The notes below the pieces were generated by a model that searched no databases, was not told the DNA's origin, and saw only the letters and a list, made by a program, of their open reading frames with translations. Source: Lepas anatifera (lineage: Eukaryota; Arthropoda; Thecostraca; Lepadidae). Taken from it: DNA of 64,000 nt. Location: assembly GCA_034440635.1 (NCBI GenBank), contig JAOTON010000773.1, positions 1,423,501 to 1,487,500 on the forward strand, given 5' to 3'. A program made the translations under genes and the position numbers. This document shows, one piece after another, positions 22,961-36,170 of this stretch; positions within the stretch are counted from its first letter, which is position 1; every line of letters begins with the position of its first letter.

Positions 22961-25900
22961 CCCTGTACCCTAGGCCAAAATTCTGTACTCCGAGAATACC
23001 AGTTGGCCTTTTGTGGGTCTGTATTTTACATATATTTGAATTAAGTCCTCAACGTCCCCGGTCGGCTGAAGGCACGCCATATCGAGCCCGTCAAGTTGCG
23101 TAGGTATGTTGGTTACGTGCTGTTGGTTCGAATAGATCATCGGCACGTGTGGTCAACCTGAGCAGGTTATGGTTAAGTGCGGTTGGCTGTAGGAGATTAT
23201 TGTTCGGGCTGTAAATTTCGCCACGCGCACAGCCTGGCGCCGGATTGGCGTCATGTTTTGCATGCAGGCACGGGCCAGGTTGGCTCATGTCCCTGTGGGA
23301 TTTAGGATGGCACTCCTCTGATTAGGCGGGAAACGGCCGCACCCTTCAACCCGTCTGGGTTGACGGGGGGGAAGGGGGTGGTTCCCAGAAGTTATGGCCG
23401 GTCCTCAAACATGTTAGCGTGCATGTTTGGGTGAATGACATTGGTTGACGGGTTCGTAGTAGTTATTTGCGAAAACTTGTCACGCAAGATGTTCGGTGGT
23501 GGTCTGCGACGTTGTCAGTGTTGGTATGCTGGTCTGTACATTTTGGCATTGGTTAGTGGGCGGGTCCCCAGTGCTGTCTCCGTTTGGAATAGCTGCGCTT
23601 ATAAGCACTGATTGAAGGACAATGAATGCCCTAGCACCTGCCCAAATTGTCAATATTTGTCACTGTCAAGTGCACTGTCACATGTAACAACTTTTATCTG
23701 AACTGGATAGGCAGTGGAGTGTGGTCGAGCCGGTCGTATTTTTGTTTCAGAGGTGCAATTTCAGGGTCTCCAACATTCTAGCGCGCAATTCTGCTCAGAG
23801 ATAATTGCCGAGATCAAGAAGTGCTTCTTGCTGCCCGATGTCTGATCTAATGCTATGTTGCAAGGTGGCGGGTGCGATTTTTGTCAGCGCAGGCCACCTG
23901 GGATTTTATGAAGAATTGGTTCTGGGGTGTGTGAGGGCGGAGGGGGCAAGGCAATTGCCCCCAAACGGAAGCTCGGGGCAAACTATGTTTGAAGCGATCG
24001 TCCTTTTCCCGCTTGTTTTTTATTGTGTGTATATTGGCTTGGTAATTCGTTTTTTTCAACCTAGTTTTTTTTTTTGCTCAAGCTATCCCTGTGGGTTTGC
24101 TTTTGAGAATTGGTTCTCTTGTTCAAACGTGGCTGAAGCGTGCTCAGAGGTGATTAGTAACCTTGTACGATTTTTTTCGAATGGTGATCATTTTAGTTCA
24201 CTGCAATTGCCGCATAAACGTATCCATTCAGAGGTCTTTCACCCGGTCGCATTGAAGCGAAGGGACGGCCAGGGGCGGTGGCATGGGGAAGGGTAGAAAA
24301 TGGACTTGTTCCCCATGTCGTTCCATGCAACACCTTCGAGCTAATGACAAAAGTCTGAATATGTGGATGGGGCGCTGTGACGTCCTGGCTCCCCTCCGTC
24401 ACGCTTACAAGTCAGTTACTGTCCGCTCTTCGGCTGTCAGCACTGGGCCGCGAAGAAGCAGGGGCGGGGGCGGATGTTGCTACTTCCGGCTGCTCGTGCG
24501 TGCGGACGAGGGAGGGGGCGGAACACGCCACTTACGCCACTGTGTGCTCTGATCGTCCCCAATCGCGGGACTCGCTCCAGGCGATGACGGAGCCGACGTC
24601 GCCGCATCGCAAAAACTCGGCCATCAACATCAGGCGGCATCGCGCGACTGCCGGCTTGTGTTTCATCTGAGAGCATCCGAGCTGTTTTTGTGGGATGTCA
24701 GAAGTGGGAAAAGTCGCCCAGTCGCTCCACGTGTTTGATGCACATGTCGGAGCTTCGTGCTCAATTTGTTACTGAGTATTGGAGCTTCCGTACGGTATCG
24801 CATGGCGGTGTTTTAGTTGAAAAGGCCAGGGGGAGCGCTTTGAGAAATATCTGTACATCCGGCCGCGGGAAGAGAGCAGCTGCCACTTCAGAATTAATGG
24901 ACACTGATTAGGTCGCCCACTCCGGCTTCAGATGACTCGTGCACGGCGCTCTGCCCACGGGCGGCGTCAGGGCGGGAACAGGGTGGGGCTGAAGAGCACC
25001 TCCTCGGCACGGATCTCTGTGTGTCGCTGACGACGAGAAAGTCGAAGCGAGTCTTGTTATCGGTCAGTGCGGAATGGTTTCTAAAAGTTCGTCATCCTTG
25101 GAAGCCTCCTGAGCCTCTCGAAGGAGTGGGCTGATGGGTGGGCGAAATTCCATTTAAAATGGTAGCTCCTCCCGGAAGCTTGTCTGGGCAGATGATTGGT
25201 CGCTCCTGGTGACCTTGAAGTTATCGACGGAAATTCCTAGGCGCCTCGCCGCTTCTGATACAGGAAACCTTTCCATGGATATGTCGCCCGTGCCGATGGA
25301 GGGATAGCTCTTGCCGCAGTAACGCTGGCGGTCAGAATCATATCTTAGAATTACTGCTCGTCACATCGGAGTGGCGGTAATGTTTAGATCGCAGGTGCGT
25401 GCTTTTCCTCTAGCCGGTTAGGCTGCTCTTGGCGCAGCTCCGTCCCAAAGCATGCTCCAGGCTCCTGAGATGAGGAGTGAAATATCGGAATGGGGCACAT
25501 ATGAAATGGGCTATTTTTCATCATCATTGCTTTACTTGCTGTCAAGTTTTAGAAACATTCAAAGGCAGCGAGTATTTGCTAGGCTGCCTGCGCTTTGGCC
25601 GCCGTATCACTTCAAACGCGGTCCATCGCCGTTTTGATCAGTGCTCTTCTTTGCTAAATGGTGCCATGCACAGACGTCACAACCACCGGCTTCCCTGGGC
25701 ACTTTTGGTAACTCTTCCCAGTAATTGCGTCGGCTGGTACTGGTTGTCATTGTTTGACAAGTTTTGCAGCGCCTGTTGGAGTTTTCCTCGTCCGCACCTG
25801 TTGTGTGACTCATCCCTATTTTCTGGTTCTGATGTCTAGTGGTCTGTGGCAAAACCGTCGCGTCACCAGTGCATTGAACATTGAAATTCATCAGCTTATG

Positions 25901-27106
25901 GAGCTGAACAGAACATGGTCCGCGATAACATCGTTGCAGCATGGGCAGACGGTACTCTGTAGACGGAATCCACTATTGCAAGTCAATTCGTGGATCGTTT
26001 GTGTTGCAAGCATCCTTATATCCATAGAAATCGTCTGCATCTGTTTTGCCACCTGAGCTGAATTCCAAGGACTTTGGAAGCGGCCAGCTCATGAAATGCT
26101 GATTTGGCTTCTACTCACAGTCCTGTTTTCTGAGTTTGTTGGGACTTACGGGTAGAATTGATGAGTTGTTACAGCCTTGTACTGATTATATCCGTTAAAG
26201 AATCTAAAACCGCCCAGTTGCATAATGTTTCCAGGCCAGCTGCTTGCCACTCTTCAAAGATAGCCGGGGCTGAAAGTATTATATGGTAGTGAGTTTTTTT
26301 CGATGTTTGATAACTACAATGTGTGCACAAAGCTGCTTTACACATTCTATTTGTGTTGCCATAGTAATGCCCGTAAAATGCTTCATCCAACATCTGAACA
26401 ATATATCAGTTACAGCTGTTCCCAATTGAGTCGGGGCTGTTGCAATGATGGTGTATGCACACTGCACACTGCACATCTTGAAATTACTTTTTGGCATCCA
26501 CCAGGTGGTGACGGTGACAAATGTTCAAATTTTATCTTAGCACAAAAACTGCATCGCAGCAAAAACAGCACTGTATCGTGTGGGGAAATATTTGTCACCT
26601 TCCTTTTTCTCTAATTCGACCGTCTGTCTTCACAAAATATATTTTTACGATTGTTTCCGTTCTGACTCCCCCTTCACGTGGTCTGAAACCGACTTCTCTG
26701 TATCCCTCATCAAAAGTGATCGTCTTTCAACGCAAAAGCCTATCGAAGTGAAGATCAGAAGTATCAGTTGGTATGTTAAGGACGCACGCGCCCACGCACC
26801 CTCAGTGCGTCTGTTCACGCTCGGCTGTCTGTGCTCGTGTCAGCCGTGTGTTTGTTTTTCTGGCCGCTGATTGGCTCGGAGGTGATTGCGCCCGCCCACG
26901 ACTGTGATGCCAGACCAGATAGCCTCACACAGACAAACGATGTGTGGCGAATGGTGGGCAGCAGGCGTTCGAACAAAGAGGGAGGATGGTAGAATTGTTT
27001 GTGTTTCCTTTCGCCGCATAGTTTTTTATCTCAATCCTTACTGTGTTATCTGTACATTTTCCGGGAGGAAGATGTCTATCCCAGCGATTAAAAGTTTTAT
27101 GTCTCA

Positions 27107-27200
27107 GATGAATGGAGGACATGTAGATGAATGGAGGACATGTAGATGAATGGAGGACATGTAGATGAATGGAGGACATGTAGATGAATGGAGGACATGT
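27107..27200 (+). repeat. 19-bp tandem array, 5 copies
   Basis: Five essentially perfect copies of GATGAATGGAGGACATGTA run head to tail. The array directly abuts a second array with a different unit. Confidence 0.95.
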
Positions 27201-27324
27201 GAGAGGCCGATGCAGGTTATGTGGAGAATGTGAGCGGCCGATGCAGGCTATTTGGAGAAAGTGAGGGACCGATGCAGGTTCTGAGGGTAATGTGAGAGGC
27301 CGATGCAGGTTATATGGAAAATGT
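27201..27324 (+). repeat. 31-bp tandem array, 4 copies
   Basis: There are four diverged 31-bp copies that share GAG(A/C)GGCCGATGCAGG and a GGAGAA-GT end, starting at 27201, 27232, 27263 and 27294. The array begins exactly where the 19-bp array ends. Confidence 0.9.
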
Positions 27325-27447
27325 GAGTAGCTATCTGATAAATTCCCGATCTCTTGAGTGCCTCGACAGGAAGCTGAGCCTTACTGGCGAGATGCTAGCA
27401 AGTGCTCAGATGAGACTGGTTGTTATTTTGATCCTCCGGCATAAGGC

Positions 27448-27811
27448 AGGAGTGCTGCACTCTCAACAGGACTGCTGCAGGCTCCTCAGGAGTGCTGCAC
27501 GCTCCTCAGGATTGTTTCACTCTCCTCATGAGTGCTGCTCTCCTTTTAAGAGTGCTGAGCCCTCGGGAGTGCTGCACTCTCTTCAAGACTTCTCCTCAGG
27601 AGTGCTGCACTCTCCTCAGGAGTGCTGCACTCTCCTCAGGATTGTTTCACTCTCCTCATGAGTGCTGCTCTCCTTTTAAGAGTGCTGAGCCCTCGGGAGT
27701 GCTGCACTCTCTTCAAGACTTCCCCTCAGGAGTGCTGCACTCTCTTCAAGCGCTCCCCTCATGAGTGCTGCCCTCTCTTCAAGCCCTCCCCTCAGGAGTG
27801 CTGCACTCTCC
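27448..27811 (+). repeat. Degenerate ~20-bp minisatellite with 130-bp higher-order unit
   Basis: The basic unit is near AGGAGTGCTGCACTCTCCTC. A 130-bp higher-order block of variant units (with ATTGTTTCAC, CTCCTTTTAAGAG and CCCTCGGG variants) starts at 27491 and is repeated from 27621. Each good unit holds the odd-centred palindrome GAGTGC-T-GCACTC. Long open frames across it come from the repetition and are not genes. Confidence 0.9.
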
Positions 27812-28276
27812 ATCAGCTGACTAGCACCCTGATATGGTGCAGATGTGAGTGCCCTGAGGGTGCCTTCTTTGCTGCGCCCGAACTTCTTTGACTAGGTGCA
27901 TGTCGATTTGAGTTCACTAAAATGTTTCTGAATTATGAATAAACATATGCTAAAATTATTTTTTCGGCGCAGTCCACGCTCATGTAAAGAGCCCGGAATC
28001 GGAGGTTCAAGAAGTATTTTGGACTACCTTCGTAAAGCTTGCTAGGCAGTAACGTTTTCTGCATTTTGTACTACCGCAACTGACATCAAACATGAAAGTA
28101 ATTTGCATGACATATTTATTTGCAAAACTGCTTTCTCAGGGAAATATACTGGTTTCAAATACGTATATGCCCCCCTCCAAGACGCACGACGTAATTTTGT
28201 TAGATCTGATTTGGCGGTGCGTTTTTCGGTGGCAGTCGAGTGGCTCCGCTGCTGGGCCGGCTGGTCCCCTCGTGGT

Positions 28277-28360
28277 CGGGGGAGAGGGGAGGGGTGGCGG
28301 ACACACGGTCTGAGCACTTCCAGCCGACCCGTCCATTACCACCCCTCCCCCTCCTCCCGG
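28277..28360. repeat. Imperfect inverted repeat, purine/pyrimidine arms
   Basis: A 21-base G-rich arm (28277-28297, ending AGGGGTGG) and a C-rich arm (about 28339-28359, beginning CCACCCCT) match at 17 of 21 positions, with a loop of about 41 bases. No element boundary is evident. Confidence 0.4.
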
Positions 28361-30047
28361 TCCCCTGACGGCGGGGGCCCGGACGTGCTGCCGCAGGGGC
28401 GTCGGGTGTTAGATTTCGGCAGGGGCGAGGGTGCTGGTCTATCTTGGCAGCCCCCTGTCCCGTGGGGGCCGGGCCAGGGAAGAAAGGACGGCGTGATCCT
28501 TCCCCCGCTGCAGAGATTTTCGACCGGGCGGAGGAGTATGGAGTTGTACGACTGGGCATTTTCGCTGCCAAGGCCACTGGAAGGTAGATGAACACATTAG
28601 ATCTAGACACAAACACATATATTTGAGGTGGCTTATGCAGATGCCGGGGTATTATTATCACCCCGCGCTGATAATTATCAGTGCGCGCAGCGTATCAGTT
28701 ACCGGTGCACACTGCTGCCTATCAGCCGGGGGTAACGTTGCACCTTGCACTGACGTGCTGGAGCCGTGTTCATTATTAGCCGCTCATTTACTGTCCGGTA
28801 ATGGTGTTGTTTTCAAAAGCCACCCCGGTCGGGCGCCCGTGAAAACACCACCGGGCACCCTCGAATCGGGGCGAGTTGTGTTTATCGGCACCTCTTGTGC
28901 TAACAAACCACTCACCCGTGCGGTCCAAAATGGCGTCTGAGGTTTGTATGCTTTACAGAGCTCGTATTCTGTATCGTGAAATATGTAGTGTGATATATTA
29001 GATGGATCATTCTACTTGCGCTGGTTTCACACGTGCCTCCGTTCGAAACTGGTTACAAGATATTGTCTAAGGTGGGAAGGTGGAGGTGTTCCCACAACCA
29101 GTTTACGTTTTAGTTTAAAGATATGCATCTCTTGTGTGCTGCTTTTATATATTTTTCGACACATCGATCGATTTGGCGTCCATATCTTCGTCCTTATTTC
29201 CCATCTTGGTAAACGTTTAAAGAAAAAACGTTTACCCTCTGCAATAGGTATTCAGTGCTTTCAATGTTCCCCAATCTCGTCTGCTGTGCTTATCTGTGCG
29301 ATCAATATCCGCTGACGTTGCTGTCCCCTGTTTCAGGTAAGAAATGCGTCCGAAACAGAAGTAACTCCGGTGGTGAGGGCACGCTGTTTGGCGCTGCGGC
29401 TGAACCTGCTGTAGATGGTCAGGTGGTTTGTCCTTCAGCGCGGAAGGCGCCGAACAGTAAGTCGTCAGTGTGATGCCCACAGAGAAACTGGCAAGACTGA
29501 ATATCCTGCCGTTATCCTGAACGCGTTGCCTTCAGGTCTTGTCATGGCCTGTACAATTTCGGTTACATATTATTCATTTGAAATCAAGTTTGCCGAGGAA
29601 GACAAGTCCTACCTTTACCTCATGCAGTTTTTTTTTTTTGGGGGAGGGGGTAGAGCATACCAAATTCCTACCCGTCGCCACCCAAAGCTTATTCATTCAT
29701 TGCACCAAACCGTAGATCTTCCAAGCAACCGACATCCTCCCTCTCAGCCTCACCGCCGGAGCACAGTGTGCGCCGGCAGGCGCTGTGACCTTGTTTGATG
29801 CAATCTCTCCTGACTGGTTGCGCTGCGTGAGAGCTCTGCAGACCTCCCCATTGCTGCCTGGTTCCGGGTGAAGCGGTCGGCCATGCCCTCCGGGCATCCT
29901 CCCTGCTTCACCGCGGGTGGAGCGCGTCACAGATGGTGCGCGCTGCACTGAGCAGCGACTGAGGGGCGCTGGGCCACGCCGTGCAACTGTGTGCAAAATC
30001 AGCGTGTTTAAGCGGTGGGTCCTGGCGGTGGTGATGATGATGCATAT

Positions 30048-30241
30048 TAGGGGCGTAGCCAAGGGGGGGCGGCAGGGACAGCCGCCCCCCCGTGAGGGAC
30101 CGAAGGGCCCTCCTGAGGACACGATTCTGTAACAAGCAGGGCACTTTTTATCCATCAGGGCCCTTTTGGCGCTGTTGCATGGGCCCTTTTCGGGGCGCCG
30201 CCCCCCCCCCCACCCTTAGAGAAATCCTGGCTGCGCCCCTG
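30048..30241 (+). mobile_element. hAT-like MITE with perfect 8-bp target duplication
   Basis: A 194-bp element runs from TAGGGGCGTAGCCAAGG to CCTGGCTGCGCCCCTG, with inverted termini. ATGCATAT flanks it on both sides (30040-30047 and 30242-30249), identical at all eight bases. Just inside the left end, GGGGGGGCGGC (30063-30073) and GCCGCCCCCCC (30081-30091) form an 11-bp perfect stem. It is non-coding. Confidence 0.85.
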
Positions 30242-31306
30242 ATGCATATGCTGTAGGGACAGATGCAAAGCAGACGTGGTGGACGTCCTTATCACGACAG
30301 GTTCAACACGGAGCGCACCAGGACTCTCTCGAAAGCACTCGGTAGTATGACCTGCTTGCGTACGCGGATAACGGGAGGTAACAAATCCACCGGCTTGCGG
30401 AGATGATAAATAGGGGCGGACGGCAGCATGCTGCCATTCAGCATATAGCATTCAGCCGAGACCCACGCACCAACGTACCAGCAGTGAGCCAGGAAAACGT
30501 ACTGCTCATCGGTGGCCTTCAGTTAGGCTCGGCGTCGTGGCGCGGGTCATTAGTGGCTACCCTGACGCCCGGCATGGGTGGAGGAGCCTGGGTCTTGTCT
30601 GGGCGACGCCCGGGGACGGGAACTTGTGAGGAAGCTCGGCCGTCCCGCCACCTGGACAGTGACGCCAGACGCTGCCCGTGATTTATTACTGTCGCCTGTG
30701 CGGTAGGAAAAGTGACCCGTTTCGGTTTGCGATATCAGGGTGGACGAGTTTTGGTTGGTCGCGTGGGTGTGAATTTACAGGGAAGTTGCGGGTTATCTAG
30801 GTCCAGTTTGTTGTCGAAACCTCGATCAGCAAATACATGTTCACAGTTACAGTCCGTACTCAGGGTGTTTTTTTTGGGGGGGTGTTGTAGATTGGAGGAC
30901 TGGAGGATGGCTCGCTTGCGTAGAATGCTTAATTCAGAAATGCTTAATTTAGAGATCACGGAGCTGCATGCAAACGCGCGACCTGCGCAACCTGTAGGTA
31001 AACATTTCTCATCCAATCCACTTGGTCCGTTCGATTCGCACGCGTCGGAACGGGGGGCCAGGGGCCTGGCCATCCACTTCTCACGAAAGGTTTCCTGATT
31101 TCTGCCAAATTGGAAACGAATTGTAACATTTTGTAACCAGCTTGCGCGGCAGGCCCGAATCTGATGAGGTTTTGGTTCCAGAGGCGAAAGCTTTGTGTCA
31201 GCGACAGGTTAGAGATCGGCCGGCTCCTTCACTTTTTTACCAGTGCACTGGTATCGCCATTGCAGTGGTTACGCTTATGATTCGGTTAACATTGATACAA
31301 CAGCTC

Positions 31307-31615
31307 CAGGGGTGGACGCAGACTCGAGGGCCAAACTCATTTGTGGGGGGGGCAAACTCATGTCCACCTCTCCTCGGGGGGGGGGGTGGGACGTACAATT
31401 TGGGTGCTCGACAGACCTAGTATAAGCTACCTTTCCAAGTGCATGATGTCTCTCCTGGGGGGAGGGAGAATGGAGCGAAGATCTTTTTGCTCTACAGACC
31501 TAGTGTAAACACATTTTTTTCAAAAATTTCTCCGGTGTTTGGGGGGCAAAAGATAGTTTGCTCCCCTCCAGCGCTTTGGGGGGCATGGCCGGAATCCCCC
31601 CTGCGTCCGCCAATG
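31307..31615 (+). mobile_element. hAT-like element, 309 bp
   Basis: It runs from CAGGGGTGGACGCAG to CTGCGTCCGCCAATG. The flanks are AACAGCTC (31299-31306) and TACAGCTC (31616-31623), seven of eight identical. The interior is unusually rich in G runs of eight or more and contains an internal near-repeat, GACAGACCTAGTATAA / TACAGACCTAGTGTAA. No coding capacity. Confidence 0.8.
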
Positions 31616-34264
31616 TACAGCTCTAAATTCGTGATTGCTTTGATAACAACTGACAGCAGGGGGGAGGGGGGATCTGGCAAATACTTGTCCAGATATGGTC
31701 TAGCTGACTATTCGATACACGAACTCGTTTTTGAAAGTGTTAAATATCATTGAATTGGCTTCAGTTGGAGGGAGCCTGCACCCTAACTTGACCGTCATTT
31801 TTGCGTGACGTGCTGCACCTGACGAGTTGTCCAGCCTGATAAGAATGATTTATGTTTTATCGTGTGAGAGTTGTGGTCACTGCCAAGTATGGTGCTCCAG
31901 CTGACAGAGGCGGGCATGGGGTGCGCCCGTTGAAATGAATTGGTAACGACTTGTGGACGGTTTGTGGGCGGACTATTCACAAAATGTCCCAACCCCCCTC
32001 CCCCGCGTTCCGTTAGAAATGGCTGGCCTAGCGGTATAGGTGGGTTGGCACTTGCCGTTCCGATTCAGCCGTTGTAATTCTCAAAGTTGTATAAATATGG
32101 TTTCGGTCGGTTTGTTGAACGATGAAAAATACCCAGGAGCGATGTTTGTGTTGGTCTATAAAACCTCTCTCGCGCGCTTAAGGAGCAAGGCTTGCGGGCG
32201 ACTTCCAGGTTCCGTATTTGCTCTATTCTTATCGTAGAATCACGAAATACTCTTGCATCGGCTCCGCGGCTCCTTGTCGCAGTTTTTTCCTCCCTCGCGC
32301 TTGTAATTTCCAGTCGGTGTTCCCTGTGAAGCCAGGTGCTGTCCGCACCTCTTCATGACCAATTAGTGCTTGCAATTGGCGGAGCGTGATGGTTGAACGA
32401 CAGTGAACCGGATTTTAAGACTTCTCATCCTGCCTTACCGTTTGCAAGCTGACGAATTTCCAATACGATGACTTCATGGATCGTTTTGTGACTTCACGGT
32501 GACGTACCGGTCCGCACGCTACGCCATCAACCACACATGCCTGACCTCCTAGAAAGCCTCCTCACGAGCGGAAGATCCAGAGGAGGACTCCGCAGTGTGG
32601 GTGGCCTGAAAATGAGTGGCCAGTGGCCTTCTCAGCGACGTCAGATGAGCCTGCTGCCCTGCCGCTGCGTGATGTTACTGCCGTCGTTTCTCCATGTTGA
32701 GTGGGCCGGTCCGACATAAAACACGCTGGAGGTCGCGGTGGAGTAGCGGTACTGTTCTTTGCCGTCGTATTTACCGTGTGTCGAGAGTGCAGCGGAGTCG
32801 CAATGGCTGGTGTGCAGGGGCGCCGCCAGTTATTTTGAACGGGGGTTAATTAGAGTCTGGCGCCGGCGGGGGAGGCTGGAAAATTAATTAAGTACGGATA
32901 TTTAGAGAACGTCCCCTGGTTTATCAGTTTGGTTGAGGGACTGTGTTTCCACGCATCCCTCCGCTGCCGACGCCCATTCCCACGTGTTGGTGATGTAGAG
33001 ATTATTTGGACAATCGTTGGGTAGGTGACGTGACAGCAGGTACTGGATTACTATCCTGGACAAAGGAAGAAAATTTTTTTGAAAGCTAGAACGGTTCTTT
33101 GCTCCTGTCCAGTGTATGGGTGTCGGAGGCCAGGGAATGGGAGGGTCAGCGTAGCCTTATTTGTCTGAAAATGCTATTATTGCTGTGAAATTGAGGGAGA
33201 ATTTCAAAGTTTTGTTGCAAAAATGGATGGACGTAACAGAATACAAATTGGAGAATTCTTGTTTTGAGCTGCAGTGTTCTGTCGATGTTGATAAGCTCCT
33301 CCCAAACCTGTAGTGTTTTTATTCGGTGCTGACGCTCTTGGGCGCCGGTATCACTAGAAGCACATTAAAGTGAACATCGTATAAGGTCGACGAAGCCCCA
33401 AAATGCAACGGAGCGCTTTTGCTATACCCATGTACATGAACTCACCTTGAGCTGATCTGTACCTTAAGTTAGCACATATTTTTACAAGCACGCGTGCTTG
33501 TTAAGTCCCTTATGGGCCGCCTTTTCATTGTTTTCCTTATTTCTTCAGAATGTCTTGTGACACGGTCGCCCACTCATTTTCCCAGCGAGGTTGGTTACGT
33601 AAAAAAGCTGCAGCATTCAGTGGACGAGCGAGCTTTATCAATAGCATCTCGATGAGCAATAAGACGACAGGTGACCGAGTTTTCAGTGACATGGTCCTCT
33701 GTTCAATTTTTAAGTACATGATCATTGATGATGGTACACTGCTACTGTGCACTGAGGAGCAGAGATGACATCGCCGATAGCTCTAAATGGAGCCCCGAAA
33801 ACCTTTTCCACGAGATAATCTTCTGTCACTAGTTTTAGTATCCAGTAAATGTTATCATGAAAGGGCACAGCCCTGAGCTTTTTATGGTGGCCCCACTCGA
33901 GGGATTACGCGTCTTTGATCTGGGTTTTACTCCAACGTAGGCGGCATGAAAGCTTAGATCTCAGACTATGTGGCAAAATACGTGATTAAAACTGACGAAC
34001 CGTTCCTTACAAGGTTTTGGCATGGTTTGGATGAAGATACATCTGCTTTAAGCCGGATCTTGTCTTTTGATTATGAGGACATGGACACATTCTGGTAAAA
34101 AGTAAAGGCACAAAACGGTACCTCCGAATAGGGCTTTTTGCTGGGGCCTGGTGTTAGTTGGACGCAAGTATTCTCAATGATATGTATGAATGATATGTAA
34201 GTGCTTGACCGCGCAGCGGTACGCTTTGTAAAGCCTGTGCAGATGGTAGATTTTGCGTGTCTAT

Positions 34265-34345
34265 GTGACACTTCTTACGCGTGTAGGTGATGCGTCTTAC
34301 ACGTGTAGGTTACAAGTTTTACACATGTAGGTGACACGTTTTACG
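34265..34345 (+). repeat. 22-bp tandem array, ~3.7 copies
   Basis: Units start at 34265, 34287, 34309 and 34331. Each is of the form GTGACACNTNTTACNCGTGTAG, with scattered substitutions and no length change. Confidence 0.85.
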
Positions 34346-35093
34346 CTCATCAGCTGTTAACATGTAAGAGGAGAATGATTTTAAGTGCGTGACGGCTGTG
34401 AGCTGGTACTGAAGAACAGCCTTGTTTTACACCAGTGTTCGCGTCTCCTATAATTTACAATATGATTTAGCAGTATAGCCTAATATAACCCAATATAACC
34501 GTCCAGTCCGCGATATAGCGTAGAACGGTGCATATCCAGTTGTTCAAATGAGCGGAACAGTAAGATCATTTTGAAATTAAATCAGTCGTCCTTACGAGGT
34601 AAAACATAGTTATTGGGGAAATTAATAGCAATGCTGTCGGGAAGACTTCTTGTAAGGTACAGGGATTACAAGGTGAAGTGGTTGAAGGATTTTATGTATC
34701 CTTGTTGTCGAAATAGTTTCCATTTGTTTTTCAGTTGTGTTTAAGAGGAAGCATACAAAAGTACAAACTCTCAGAACACAAGCAAATACCAACTCCCAGA
34801 ATTTGGTGTAAATGTGTGCATCTTTTCCTGCGAGGTGTTACCGTCAGCATCCACCCCCTCCGCTCTCGCTCCACGCTGGTCTATTTTGTAGCATTTTTGC
34901 TTGTACACCCTGCCTCCTAGTCCCGAACAATGGTGCGGTCGGCAACTCTGCACTCTTTTCAAGCGTGTCGTCCATCACACCTCGCAAAACTGCAGCGGAG
35001 GTGACGGCTGCTCCAGTTCGGCTGCTGGGGTAGCACGCCTGCCCTGGTCGCTGCCCGGCTGCTACCCTGCTACATTACAGCTGCCTGCCCTAC

Positions 35094-35247
35094 CACCGGC
35101 GGATCTACATTCGGTGTTACGCGGGGAGGGGGGTGGCAACGGGCAAAAATTGGGATAAATGTAGTGTTGGTGAGGAATATTTTGGAAACGGTGGTTTTGG
35201 GGAGGCCTTTATTACCCCCCTCCTTTCTCTGCCTGGATCCGCCGGTG
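35094..35247 (+). mobile_element. Probable hAT-like MITE, 12-bp inverted termini
   Basis: CACCGGCGGATC at the left end is the exact inverse of GATCCGCCGGTG at the right end. No 8-bp duplication is visible, so the termini may be internal to a slightly longer element. Confidence 0.5.
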
Positions 35248-35874
35248 CGGCGCGCTGCCCGGTAGCGGGCCGAATTATCCTCTGCCGGGGCGGCGATGTG
35301 GGCCAGGTGGGATGCGTGTCCCGGCACACCTCCTGCGCCTTCTTATTCAGCAGGTTCCAGCCTTTGAAAGACGCCGCTCCTGTGCGCCATAGGCGTGCCG
35401 AGGTTACTCCAGGAGGGGGGAGTGGAAGAGGTCAAAGGATTGATACCCCTGCGCTTCGGCGTTTTTGGAGTGACATTGTCCGTCTGCGATGTGTCTCCCG
35501 CGCCGTACTCTCCTGTACCCGCCTCTGCCATTGTGAAGCGCAGAGTGTTCTCGCTGTGAGCGTATTCTTCCTGTGAAGATGTATGTCGACCCCCCGGGTG
35601 ACCTCATTCATCACTGCGGAAACAATGCGGCCGTTCGGCCCGCCGCGCGCCTCACAAAGCGTATTGGAGAATTTATGGCGGAGTGGTGGTGGATTGTGTT
35701 GATGCGCTATGTCGGCTGTTTTCAGGGAGTCCGTTCTTGGGCGGTCGGCGGTAACGGTGGGCACGGAATGGGGTTCATCAAGGTTAGGTAAATGCTCGGA
35801 TCTTGACAATGCAGAAACACAGGGTGTGGTCGGGTTTCCACTACTTGTCATCCTAGTCTCGACAGGTCTGTGCA

Positions 35875-36170
35875 CAGGGGCGGATCCAGGAGGGCGATCT
35901 CATGGTTCCCCCAAAGAGAAATAAGATGGGATCCTCCTCCCAAACCAAAATGCTGTATTGTTTCATAATTGATCAGGTGGGGAGAGCGCGTCCATCAGTT
36001 AACATTGTTTCAATATTTTTGTCCGCCCGGAAGGTACTTCTTTGAAGCTGAAAGAAATTACGTCGGAAGAGAAAGAAAAACTGAAGAGCTCCGCCTTTTC
36101 GCGCGACGTTTTTTCTTTTCTTCGCCGACATGTTCCCTCCCCCTCCGGATCAAGTCTGAATCCGCCCCTG
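35875..36170 (+). mobile_element. hAT-like element with perfect 8-bp target duplication
   Basis: A 296-bp element runs from CAGGGGCGGATCCAGG to TGAATCCGCCCCTG. TCTGTGCA flanks it exactly on both sides (35867-35874 and 36171-36178). The interior has no recognisable reading frame. The perfect duplication makes this, with 30048-30241, the clearest evidence that these elements are hAT-like. Confidence 0.9.

Noticed and set aside
23805..24296. A 163-codon open frame on the + strand.
   Set aside because: Includes a poly-T tract and low-complexity Phe/Cys-rich peptide; no family resemblance.
24270..24542. CAGGGGCGGTGGC... to ...TTACGCCACTG as another hAT-like element.
   Set aside because: Ends are only loosely inverted and the flanking octamers do not match.
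27314..27891. Long overlapping open frames with repeated Cys/Leu/His peptides.
   Set aside because: They arise from the 20-bp/130-bp tandem array and are open in several frames; no start, splice or domain support.
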